Below are positions 8,068 through 15,647 of a DNA stretch of 41,154 bases, piece after piece. The position numbers and the translations under genes are program-made. The notes beneath the pieces were generated by a model. The model made no database searches. It was not told the origin of the DNA and saw only the letters and a program-made list of their open reading frames with translations. Location of the stretch: contig JALXBF010000156.1 in NCBI GenBank assembly GCA_026991575.1, forward strand, positions 1 through 41,154, read 5' to 3'. The first letter of the stretch is position 1, and each line of letters starts with the position of its first letter. The DNA is from Planctomycetota bacterium. GTDB taxonomy: Bacteria > Planctomycetota > Planctomycetia > JALXBF01.

Positions 8068-8769
8068 TTGGGTGTGTTGGGTGGACAGGTCGAGGTAAAG
8101 ATCTGCGGGATTGTCCGGCCCCACGATGCACGCGTCGCCGAAGAGGCCGGCGCTGATGCGATTGGTCTCATCTTTGTGCCTCGCAGTCCTCGTTGTGTCA
8201 CGCCGCAGCAGGCACGCGCGATCCGGGCGACGGTGGCACGGGTCTGCTGCGTCGGCGTCTTTGCCAATGCCGACCCACGCGAACTGCTGGAGACGGTCGA
8301 CACTGTCGGACTCGATCTCGTGCAACTGCACGGGCAGGAGGACCTGCAGTACTGCCAGACGGTAGCGTCAGAACTCGGAGTCCATCGCATCATTAAGGCC
8401 ATCCGATTCACCGAGCAGGTAGACTATGAACTGCTGGCACCCTACGCCGATGCCGGCATCCGGCTGCTGGTCGACGGAGCGTTTGGCGGCGGACCGCTGC
8501 CGTGGCATCGGCTCAGTGACTGGCACACGCGGCTGGCTGTGCCGTTGATCCTTGCCGGTGGCTTGACCCCAGAGAACGTGGGCACGGCTGTCACTGTGGT
8601 GCGTCCTGCAGCGGTCGACGTAGCGCGCGGGGTGGAGGCAAGCGGAAAGTCGCGTGCAAAGGACCCGGCCAAGATCGTCCGTTTCGTGCAGGCGGCCCGA
8701 AACGCAGCGGCGTGCTCGGCCGCACCGCAGCAGACGGCGACACGTGCCTTCGTTCGCAGACACGCCTGA
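8068..8769 (+). CDS. trpF: Phosphoribosylanthranilate isomerase
   Basis: A 233-aa TIM-barrel enzyme that converts N-(5-phosphoribosyl)anthranilate to the carboxyphenylamino-ribulose phosphate in tryptophan synthesis. The catalytic Cys is in VKICG near residue 12, the general-acid Asp is in LLVDGAFGG, and phosphate-binding segments LILAGGLTPENV and DVARGVEASGKSRAKD are intact. The start is a TTG, supported by GAGAGGA seven bases upstream; there is no ATG before VKICG. The last 25 or so residues are an unusual basic, Cys/Ala-rich tail. It stands alone with no other trp gene nearby and lies 33 bases downstream of eda. Confidence 0.9.
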   Translation: MGVLGGQVEVKICGIVRPHDARVAEEAGADAIGLIFVPRSPRCVTPQQARAIRATVARVCCVGVFANADPRELLETVDTVGLDLVQLHGQEDLQYCQTVASELGVHRIIKAIRFTEQVDYELLAPYADAGIRLLVDGAFGGGPLPWHRLSDWHTRLAVPLILAGGLTPENVGTAVTVVRPAAVDVARGVEASGKSRAKDPAKIVRFVQAARNAAACSAAPQQTATRAFVRRHA

Positions 8770-8801
8770 GAAGTCTCACTCGCCATACACCGGGGCGTTC
8801 C

Positions 8802-10427
8802 ATGGCTCTAGCGCGATCGCCACTGAAGCTGGTCGGTGCGTTGCTGCTGCCTGTTGTGGCGTCTGTCACGGCAGCAGCAGCCGAGTACCTGGATACCGGC
8901 CCGGGCAGCAGACGGCCGGTGCCGACGGCGCGCGGGTTCAGCGTGCGGCGCTTTGATGCCGTGGTCGCGCAACTGCGCCAACGCTTCGGATTGACACCAG
9001 GGCCAGCGGTGGACGACGAGACCTTCGTGCGCCGGGTATTCCTGGATCTGATTGGTCGGCCGCCTACGGAGGAGGAGTGGCACCGGTTCATGCGCGATTC
9101 GCGCCGTGACAAGCGGGCACGCCTGGTGCGGGAACTGATCGGTTCAGACGAGTTCGGTTACCGATGGGCGTACTTCTGGCGCCAGGTCCTCCTGTTTCGT
9201 GTGACCGATCCGGACGACCACGTCGAGCCGCCGGTTCTGGAGCAGTGGCTTGCAGAGCGAATCAACGCCGGAGCGGCCTGGACCGAAATTGTCCGGGAGC
9301 TGGTCACGGCGCGTGGTCGCTCGGACCTGGATGGGCCCGCCAACTTCGTGCTTGCCCACATGGCGCGGCCCACGGCGCTGGCGTCGGAAACGGCGCGTGT
9401 GTTTCTGGGTGTGAACATTGCCTGTGCCGAATGCCATGATGATCCGGCCGGCCGATGGAAGCGGGAGGACTTCCATGGCTTTGCCGCGTTCTTTGCGCGC
9501 ATCGATGAGCGTCGCCTGGACCGGCCGCCGCCACCGGATCTGCCACCGGACGTCGCCCCCCCGCCTCCACCTTTCGAAATCGTTGTGCTCGACATGCTGG
9601 GCACCGAGTACAAGATGCCAGATGCTTCCGATCCGAACCGTTCGCACGTCATTCGCCGGCCTCGGCTACTGAACGGCCGGCGGGTGCCGGCAGGGTTGCC
9701 GGATGCTTACCGCCGCGGGCTACTGGCCGAATGGCTGACCCATTGGAAGAACTTCTGGTTCGCACGTGCCTATGTGAACCGCATCTGGTTCGAGTTTTTC
9801 GGCGACTGCTTCGGTCCCTCGCCCGATGACATCGGTCCGGGCAGACCGTTGCGTGCCACACGCGTGCTGTACAGCCTGGCCTCTGCGTGGCACCGGGCAG
9901 AGTTCAACGCCCGTTGGTTGCCGTACGTCCTGGCGCGATCCGATCTGTATGGCCGCCGTTGCCTGGATCCGCAGGATGAGCTGGCCTTCCTCGTCGGTGT
10001 TCCGCGCCGCCGCGTGGACGCGTACCAGTTCCTGCACAGTCTGGCCACGGCCCTGGCTGTCGATGTTCGCGCAATGCCGGAGTCGTTTCGATCGGCTGCC
10101 GAGCAAGCCTTCGGAATAGATCCGTCCGAAAGCCGTCGGTTGCTGCCGCCAACGCTGGACCAAGTCCTTCTGCTGCTCAACGATCCGGTTGTGGAGCGAT
10201 GGTTGCAGGAGCGTGCCCGTACGCTTGCGTATCGGGCAGCACGGGCGGACAAGCCGTTCGAAGCGCTCTGCACTGCCCTGTACGTCACGGCGCTTAGCCG
10301 CCGGCCGACCGAGCGCGAACGCGCTGTGACCATCGATTACCTGCGCTCCAGCAATGATCCGGCCACCGCCGCTGCCGATGTCCTCTGGGCGCTGATTAAC
10401 TCGGACGAATTCCTGTACATACCGTAA
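8802..10427 (+). CDS. Secreted DUF1549/DUF1553 protein (planctomycete PSCyt2-like)
   Basis: A 541-aa exported protein of a family greatly expanded in planctomycetes. A signal peptide (MALARSPLKLVGALLLPVVASVTAAAAE) is followed by DUF1549: FVRRVFLDLIGRPPTEEE, then a CAECH motif of the haem-binding CxxCH form in VNIACAECHDDP. A Pro-rich loop follows, then DUF1553 with FARAYVNRIWFEFFGDCFG and the C-terminal ALSRRPTERERA and INSDEFLYIP. No N-terminal cytochrome domain or discoidin-like insert is present, so it is shorter than the 894-aa copy at 30796-33480. It also lacks an adjacent DUF1501 partner. Function is unknown; a role in periplasmic breakdown of complex substrates is inferred from family context. 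The ATG at 8802 begins the signal peptide. Confidence 0.85.
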   Translation: MALARSPLKLVGALLLPVVASVTAAAAEYLDTGPGSRRPVPTARGFSVRRFDAVVAQLRQRFGLTPGPAVDDETFVRRVFLDLIGRPPTEEEWHRFMRDSRRDKRARLVRELIGSDEFGYRWAYFWRQVLLFRVTDPDDHVEPPVLEQWLAERINAGAAWTEIVRELVTARGRSDLDGPANFVLAHMARPTALASETARVFLGVNIACAECHDDPAGRWKREDFHGFAAFFARIDERRLDRPPPPDLPPDVAPPPPPFEIVVLDMLGTEYKMPDASDPNRSHVIRRPRLLNGRRVPAGLPDAYRRGLLAEWLTHWKNFWFARAYVNRIWFEFFGDCFGPSPDDIGPGRPLRATRVLYSLASAWHRAEFNARWLPYVLARSDLYGRRCLDPQDELAFLVGVPRRRVDAYQFLHSLATALAVDVRAMPESFRSAAEQAFGIDPSESRRLLPPTLDQVLLLLNDPVVERWLQERARTLAYRAARADKPFEALCTALYVTALSRRPTERERAVTIDYLRSSNDPATAAADVLWALINSDEFLYIP

Positions 10428-10461
10428 CCCCTCTTACCCGGCGTGCGGGGGCCCGCCGTCG

Positions 10462-10491
10462 TTCACGCGGCAGCGGTCTGGCACGTAGAAT
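10462..10491 (+). promoter_or_regulatory. Candidate promoter for the radC-like gene
   Basis: TTCACG (10462-10467) and TAGAAT (10486-10491) are 18 bases apart, 54 bases before the ATG at 10545. The perfect palindrome TGCACGTGCA (10491-10500) abuts the -10 box and a second one, TGCCTCAGGCA (10511-10521), follows, so a repressor site is possible. Confidence 0.35.
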
Positions 10492-10544
10492 GCACGTGCA
10501 GAATGCAGGGTGCCTCAGGCAGACAACCGTGGAGGCACTCTGGG

Positions 10545-11336
10545 ATGACGCTGCATGAAAAGCCTGCGTGCAACGGCATGGGACGCGTGTGCAGGGGGCT
10601 GGCTCCACTTGAACCCACCGTTTCGCACAGCTTTTCGCTGCTTGCCCGTCGTCTGCTGGCCGTTGGCCCGGATGGTTTGTCGGACGAGGAGCTGGCCGCA
10701 GTGGTGCTTGGTGGCGTACGTGCCGGCGAGGGTGCGATACGCCGGGCAGCGCGGGCTCTGGTCGATCTGGACCGGCTCGTCGACGGCGGTGGTCTCGTCG
10801 GAAGTGGTGCGGATGCCTCGGGCGATGAGCTCAGGCTATTGGCCGCGGTGGCGTTGGGCAGGCGGTGGATCTATCGGACCTTGCGACGACGTCGGCCAAG
10901 ACCGTCGCTCGGCGATGCCGGTGAGATCTACAGCTGGTACGGGCCGCTGCTAGCGCACCAGGTCCAGGAGCATGTGTATGCAATCGCACTGGACGCGAAG
11001 CTACGGCTAATCACCGACCAGTGCGTTTCGATCGGCACGGTGACGTCGTGTGCCGCGGACGTGCGGGATGTATTTCGGATGGCGGTGCGGGTTGCTGCGT
11101 TCGCAGTTGCGCTGGTGCACAATCATCCCAGTGGCAACGCGATGCCGTCGCCCGAAGACATGTGTCTGACGCAACACCTGGAGCATGCAGGCAGTCGGCT
11201 CGGGATTGAGTTGGTGGATCATGTGATCATCGGGCGTGGTCAGTACTACAGTTTTCGTGACGAGCGGCTGGTGGTATGTGACGAGGTGGAGGCGGGGCGC
11301 AATGAAATGAGCGGCAGCGTCAACCCAGGAAGCTGA
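10545..11336 (+). CDS. radC: RadC-like JAB/JAMM domain protein
   Basis: A 263-aa member of the RadC (UPF0758) family. The N-terminal third has the helical LLARRLLAVGPDGLSDEELAAVVL-type segment. The C-terminal half is the JAB domain, with Glu in QEHVYAIALD and the metal-binding HNHPSG followed by SPED, which together form the JAMM pattern HxH-x7-S-x2-D. The enzyme family is metal dependent but its true role is unsettled despite the repair-related name. The ATG at 10545 has GGAGG nine bases upstream; longer starts up to 10443 would cover the palindromic leader and are less likely. It converges with the HTH-receiver gene, 40 bases away. Confidence 0.83.
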   Translation: MTLHEKPACNGMGRVCRGLAPLEPTVSHSFSLLARRLLAVGPDGLSDEELAAVVLGGVRAGEGAIRRAARALVDLDRLVDGGGLVGSGADASGDELRLLAAVALGRRWIYRTLRRRRPRPSLGDAGEIYSWYGPLLAHQVQEHVYAIALDAKLRLITDQCVSIGTVTSCAADVRDVFRMAVRVAAFAVALVHNHPSGNAMPSPEDMCLTQHLEHAGSRLGIELVDHVIIGRGQYYSFRDERLVVCDEVEAGRNEMSGSVNPGS

Positions 11337-11376
11337 CGAGTGCCGCTCGAAAAGGGGTGGCTGGTTGGCGTCTGGG

Positions 11377-11955
11377 TCAGATCGCGTTCTTCTTTTCGGC
11401 GACAAGCCGCCGGACCCGCTCGGCCAGCAGGGTCACGTCGAACGGCTTGCGGAAGACTTCGTTGAACCCGGCCTTCTGGAGCAGCTCTTCGGACATCTCT
11501 TCGGCCCCGATGAGCGCTACCAGGATCGTATCTTCGTGTTCCGGGCGTTTCCGCAGGTCCTGAGCGATCTGGACCGCTTCGTTCCGCCCGATCTTGGTGT
11601 CGATGATGATACAGTCCGGGTGGAAGCCCTCGGCATGCACGCCCGCCTCGAACGCGCTCTCGGCGATCTGGAATTCGAAGCCATCGTCCTCGGGCAAGCG
11701 CTGCCGAAGCGTGGCGGTCAGCGTGCTGTCGACGCCGACCAGGAGGATCTTGTTCAGCACGTCGTCTTCCAGTTCGCCCAGCGGCATGCCGTGCTCTTTG
11801 AGGAACTGGATCAGGCTCTCTCGCGGGATCCGCCGGTCCTGCGAGCCAGGAATGCGGTATCCCTTGAGACGACCCGAGTCAAACCACTTGCTGACGGTGC
11901 GGGGCGCGACCTTGCAGATCTTCGCCACCTGCCCCGTCGTGAAGACTTTACGCAT
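11377..11955 (-). CDS. HTH (excisionase/MerR-like) plus atypical receiver-domain regulator
   Basis: A 192-aa predicted DNA-binding regulator. Residues 1-55 form a helix-turn-helix of the HTH_17/excisionase kind (FTTGQVAKICKVAPRTVSKW, then a basic RIPGSQDRRIPRE wing). Residues of about 68-188 resemble a response-regulator receiver: LLVGVD strand, Asp119 in the phospho-acceptor position of DCIIIDTKIG, and KPFD near residue 170. The receiver is unusual in keeping only one acid in the first pocket (Asp76) and in lacking the Thr/Ser switch (LVALIG). I recall that this layout recurs in planctomycetes. The ATG at 11955 is chosen for its match to the HTH start; an ATG at 11985 would add a Lys-rich MPKKKTGALS. 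Confidence 0.75.
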   Translation of the reverse strand: MRKVFTTGQVAKICKVAPRTVSKWFDSGRLKGYRIPGSQDRRIPRESLIQFLKEHGMPLGELEDDVLNKILLVGVDSTLTATLRQRLPEDDGFEFQIAESAFEAGVHAEGFHPDCIIIDTKIGRNEAVQIAQDLRKRPEHEDTILVALIGAEEMSEELLQKAGFNEVFRKPFDVTLLAERVRRLVAEKKNAI

Positions 11956-12247
11956 CGATAGGGCTCCAGTTTTTTTCTTAGGCATGGCTGGATCGACCCC
12001 TGGAAGTTCCACGGTTAGTCTTGACTCGAGGCATCAAACCGTTACCACAGGTGGCCGTGGCAGGAACAAGCGGCCTGTGTGTGCTGGCAACAAGAACGGC
12101 CTTGCTGGATTGCACCGTTGTAGCGGTAGAGCCGTTGTCATGGATCGGTTGCAGCCGCTGAGACGGGTGAGCCGATTCTGGCGGGCAAGCTACGCGCTGC
12201 CGGCGCTTACCGTCATAACCGTCACCAGCGACCGAATTCGCTCCAAG

Positions 12248-12269
12248 GGCGGGTGCTCACCGACCCGCC
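12248..12269 (+). repeat. Inverted repeat: 7-bp stem, 8-base loop
   Basis: GGCGGGT and ACCCGCC pair perfectly around GCTCACCG. A short T run (GTGTTTTTC) follows some 20 bases later, too far for a standard terminator. It could be an RNA hairpin in the leader region, or chance in GC-rich DNA. Confidence 0.3.
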
Positions 12270-12303
12270 AACCAGCAGCTCTGTGTTTTTCTTCGAACCG
12301 GCA

Positions 12304-12332
12304 TTGGCGCGAGCTTTAAGAAGCATTATGAA
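12304..12332 (+). promoter_or_regulatory. Candidate promoter for the TolC-like gene
   Basis: TTGGCG and TATGAA are spaced by 17 bases, in the most A/T-rich part of the intergenic region. It would leave a leader of about 150 bases before the GTG at 12490. Both boxes match the consensus at four of six bases. Confidence 0.3.
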
Positions 12333-12489
12333 CACTACCTTCGCACTGTCCCGCGCCGGTGCATCCTGCCGAGCAGCGGATCCAGCCGGGCGCGGCCGCT
12401 AGCACCGGTAATGCCGCTAAATCGGGCACATCCGCGCGACCGATGCTAGTAGAGACAGCAACGTCTGCGCAGCACGTGGAGAAGCGCAC

Positions 12490-14220
12490 GTGGTCCGATT
12501 GTCCAGGCTACTGCTCCTGCCTGTACTGCTGGCCGCCATTGGCCTGGCGTCCGGGTGCCGGTTCATCCGGAGCCCCGCTCGGACACGCCAACTGCTGCCG
12601 GCAGCCGACTTGACCGGCACCGTCCGTCCCGACGCCAACAACGGACTGGAACCGAAGCTCGTGGAGCTCACCGTGCCCGAGCTCCAGCCGCCCCGCACGC
12701 CGCTGGAACCAGAAGCTGCCCGAATCGAAGAACTCACGCTCCAGGCAGCGATCCACCACGCGCTGCGCAATAGCCAGGTCGTCCGGGTCGCCGTCGGCAC
12801 AACCGTCCGTCCAAGCGGATCGACCCGATACGACCAGGCAATTGCCGAGGCCCAGGTCCAGGTCCGTGAGGCAGTGTTTGACCCGCAGTTCTTTGTAACG
12901 TTGTTCTGGAACCGCAGCGACGAACCCACCGGCGTAACGTTCGGCCCCGGTATCCCCGTGCCCAACGAACGCGACACCGCCAACTTTGCTACCGCTCTGA
13001 CCAAACGCCTGGTTACCGGCGGCACCGCGTCCGTTCAGTTCCTTACCGACTATCTGTTCTTTCCTCGCGGCACGTTCTTCCGCTCCGTGAACCCGCAGTA
13101 CACCACTCGGCTGGAATTCTCTGTTTCGCAACCGTTGCTCCGCGGCGCCGGCGTCGAGTTCAATCGAGCCCCGATTGTCATCGCCCGTATCCAGTCGGAT
13201 CAATCGTACTGGCAGTGGCGTCAGTCGGTGCTTGCCCTGGTACGCAGCGTGGAGGAAGCGTACTGGAACCTGTATGCCGCCCACGTCGCGCTGCGTGCGA
13301 TCGAGCAAGTCCTGCCGTTGGCTGCGGAGGTGGTGCGCGTTGAGCAGGCCCGCCTGGAAACCGGCCAGGCCATTCCGGCCGACGTGGCCCAGGCGGAGGC
13401 GAACCTGGCCGCATTCCGTCAGCAGCGGGTTCGAGCGTTGGCGAACGTACTCGCCCAGGAAGCCAAGCTACGCAACCTTCTGGGGCTCCCCCCCAACGAC
13501 GACCGTCGCTTGATCCCCGCCGAGCTGCCACCCGAAGCCCCGGTTCAACTGGACTGGGTCGCCGCAATCGAGGCGGCCGTGAAACACCGGCCGGATATCG
13601 CGCGGCAGCGACTGGCCGTGCGGCTGAGCGAGCTGCAGATCACCATCGCGCAGAACGCACTGCAGCCCCAGCTCGACCTGCAGGCACTCTGGCGGATCAA
13701 CGGACTGGCCGATCGACTGGACGACGCCATCGACGTGCTCACGGACAACCAGTTCACCGACTGGCGGCTGGGCTTTACCTTCTCCTTCCCGATCGGATAC
13801 CGCGACGCCGCGGCCCGGCTGCGTCAGGCCAAGCTGCAGTTCCGCCGCGAGGTGGCCCTGTTGAACGAAGCCGTACACCAGGCAACCCATGAGATCGCCA
13901 ATCTGGTGCGCGAAGCGGAGACCGTCTACGGCGAGTACCTGGCCGCCCGCCAGCGGCAAGAGGCCGCAGCTCGCTGGGTAGACGGTGCGCGCGCCCGCTT
14001 CGAGAACCCGGTCGCTCCGGCACCAGGCCAGCAGAGTGCCTACTTGATCGCCCTTCAGGTCTACCTGCAGGCGTTACAGTCATGGGCAACCGCCACCACG
14101 GAAGCAGCCCGTCTGCTGGCCCAGTACCACATCACCCTCGCCAGACTTGAGGAAGCCAAGGGCACGTTGCTGGAGGTGTACAACATCCACGATCAAGCCG
14201 AACCGGAGCTGCTGTTCTGA
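12490..14220 (+). CDS. TolC-family outer membrane efflux lipoprotein
   Basis: A 576-aa outer membrane factor. The lipobox LASGC places the lipidated Cys at residue 23. After a Pro-rich linker, the protein has two repeats of long amphipathic alpha-helices and beta segments as in TolC/OprM: SRPLLRGAG-like (here SQPLLRGAG, about residue 217), then VRSVEEAYWNLYAAHVALRA, ETGQAIPADVAQAEANLAA and NLLGLPP in repeat one, and the shorter second repeat near residues 420-560. Such proteins trimerise to form the exit duct of RND or ABC pumps. No pump or adaptor gene is adjacent. The start is GTG with GGAGAAG five bases upstream. The gap to uvrC is 80 bases. Confidence 0.85.
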   Translation: MVRLSRLLLLPVLLAAIGLASGCRFIRSPARTRQLLPAADLTGTVRPDANNGLEPKLVELTVPELQPPRTPLEPEAARIEELTLQAAIHHALRNSQVVRVAVGTTVRPSGSTRYDQAIAEAQVQVREAVFDPQFFVTLFWNRSDEPTGVTFGPGIPVPNERDTANFATALTKRLVTGGTASVQFLTDYLFFPRGTFFRSVNPQYTTRLEFSVSQPLLRGAGVEFNRAPIVIARIQSDQSYWQWRQSVLALVRSVEEAYWNLYAAHVALRAIEQVLPLAAEVVRVEQARLETGQAIPADVAQAEANLAAFRQQRVRALANVLAQEAKLRNLLGLPPNDDRRLIPAELPPEAPVQLDWVAAIEAAVKHRPDIARQRLAVRLSELQITIAQNALQPQLDLQALWRINGLADRLDDAIDVLTDNQFTDWRLGFTFSFPIGYRDAAARLRQAKLQFRREVALLNEAVHQATHEIANLVREAETVYGEYLAARQRQEAAARWVDGARARFENPVAPAPGQQSAYLIALQVYLQALQSWATATTEAARLLAQYHITLARLEEAKGTLLEVYNIHDQAEPELLF

Positions 14221-14300
14221 TCAACGGACCGCGGGCGGCACGGTCCACGGAAACACGCTCGAAGCAAGCCAGGGTGGGCTGCCTCCTACAATTCAGTGCC

Positions 14301-15647
14301 ATGCCCGAGGTGCCCGATCTCGTGCAAAAGCTGCGCGAACAAGCGCGAGCGCTCCCCGATCATCCCGGCGTCTATCTGCTCAAGGACGAGCGCGGCCGGG
14401 TACTGTACGTGGGCAAAGCGCGCAGCCTGAAGAACCGTGTCCCCACCTACTTCACCGCTCAAGCACTTAGCGACCCCCGCACCAAAGACCTTGTTCCGCT
14501 GGTGCGCAGCATCGACTACCTGGAGTGCGACTCGGAGGTCGACGCCCTGCTTACCGAGGCACGGCTGATCAAGGACCTGCAGCCGCCATTCAACGATCGG
14601 CTTAAAGACGACAAGTCCTTCCCGTATTTGCAGATCCACATCCGCGAGGACTTCCCTCGGGTCGAGTTCACGCGCGAGCCGCGCTCCAGCGGCGTGAAAC
14701 TCTACGGCCCGTTTGCATCCGCCAAGGCACTGCGCGGTGCGATCCAGGTGCTGCAACGGGTCTTCAAGTTTCGAACCTGCTCGCTTGACATCCGGGAAGG
14801 CGACCCGAAATGGCGCTGGTTCCGCCCTTGCCTGCTGTACAGCATCGGCCAGTGCACGGCGCCGTGCAACATGAAGATCAGCAAAGAGGAGTACCGCAAG
14901 GACATCCAGCGGCTGCGCCTGTTCCTGGAAGGCAAACGCGAGCGGCTGTTGAAACAGATGGAACAGGAAATGAAGCAAGCCGCGGCCGAGCTTCGTTTCG
15001 AGGAAGCAGCGCGCATCCGCGACGAACTGGCTGCACTCCAGTCCTTGCACCTGCGCGGCGACCTGGAAAAGCACGTGCAACCGGAAGTCTTCTTCGTGGA
15101 TCCCAAGAAAGGCCTGGCCGGCCTACGCAAGGTCCTGCACCTGCCGGAGCAGCCCCGCACGATCGAAGGCATTGACATTGCCCACCTCGGCGGACGCGAA
15201 GTGGTCGGTTCCCTGGTCCAGTTCATCGACGGCGTGCCGTTCAAGCCCGGCTACCGCCGGTACCGGATCCGTACCGTGACGGGAATCGACGATTACGCTG
15301 CCATCCGCGAGGTGGCCGCGCGGCGGTTCCGGCGGCTGCGCCAGGAGGAATTGCCGGTGCCGGACATTTTTCTGATCGACGGCGGCAAGGGCCAGTTAAA
15401 CGCCGCGCTGGAAGGCATCCATTCCGTGGGCGCCGAGCCGAAGTGCGTCATCGCACTCGCTAAGGAAGAAGAGCTGGTTTTTGTACCCGGTCACAGCGAA
15501 CCGCTCCGGCTGAGCCGCCACTCCTTCGCACTGCGGCTCTTGCAGTACGTTCGCGATGAGGCGCACCGGTTCGCCCAGCACTATCATCACCTGCTGCGAC
15601 GCAAGCGAGTTCTTGGCGAATCGCCCCGGCAAGGCAAGTCCCGATGA
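14301..15647 (+). CDS. uvrC: Excinuclease ABC subunit UvrC, short form without helix-hairpin-helix tail
   Basis: A 448-aa UvrC homologue for nucleotide excision repair, cutting both sides of a lesion after UvrAB loading. Residues 15-95 are the GIY-YIG nuclease (GVYLLKD, VLYVGKARSLKNR, Glu86 in TEARLIK). Cys160, 177, 185 and 189 match the spacing of the reported iron-sulfur cluster of UvrC. Residues 200-245 are the UVR helical domain, and residues 290-430 the RNase H-like second nuclease (IEGIDIAHLGG, FLIDGGKGQL, RDEAHRFA). It stops about 20 residues later, so the C-terminal tandem helix-hairpin-helix of the usual 600-aa UvrC is missing. The ATG at 14301 begins MPEVPDL; the stop overlaps the next ATG as ATGA. 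Confidence 0.88.
   Translation: MPEVPDLVQKLREQARALPDHPGVYLLKDERGRVLYVGKARSLKNRVPTYFTAQALSDPRTKDLVPLVRSIDYLECDSEVDALLTEARLIKDLQPPFNDRLKDDKSFPYLQIHIREDFPRVEFTREPRSSGVKLYGPFASAKALRGAIQVLQRVFKFRTCSLDIREGDPKWRWFRPCLLYSIGQCTAPCNMKISKEEYRKDIQRLRLFLEGKRERLLKQMEQEMKQAAAELRFEEAARIRDELAALQSLHLRGDLEKHVQPEVFFVDPKKGLAGLRKVLHLPEQPRTIEGIDIAHLGGREVVGSLVQFIDGVPFKPGYRRYRIRTVTGIDDYAAIREVAARRFRRLRQEELPVPDIFLIDGGKGQLNAALEGIHSVGAEPKCVIALAKEEELVFVPGHSEPLRLSRHSFALRLLQYVRDEAHRFAQHYHHLLRRKRVLGESPRQGKSR

Larger units (their letters stand above)
11956..12489. other. Divergent intergenic region, no gene seen
   Basis: About 530 bases separate the HTH-receiver gene (minus) from the TolC-like gene (plus). No frame reads convincingly as protein. 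It holds a hairpin (12248-12269), a candidate plus-strand promoter (12304-12332) and, next to 11970, a run of seven Ts that on the minus strand would encode the Lys-rich alternative N-terminus of the regulator. Confidence 0.5.
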
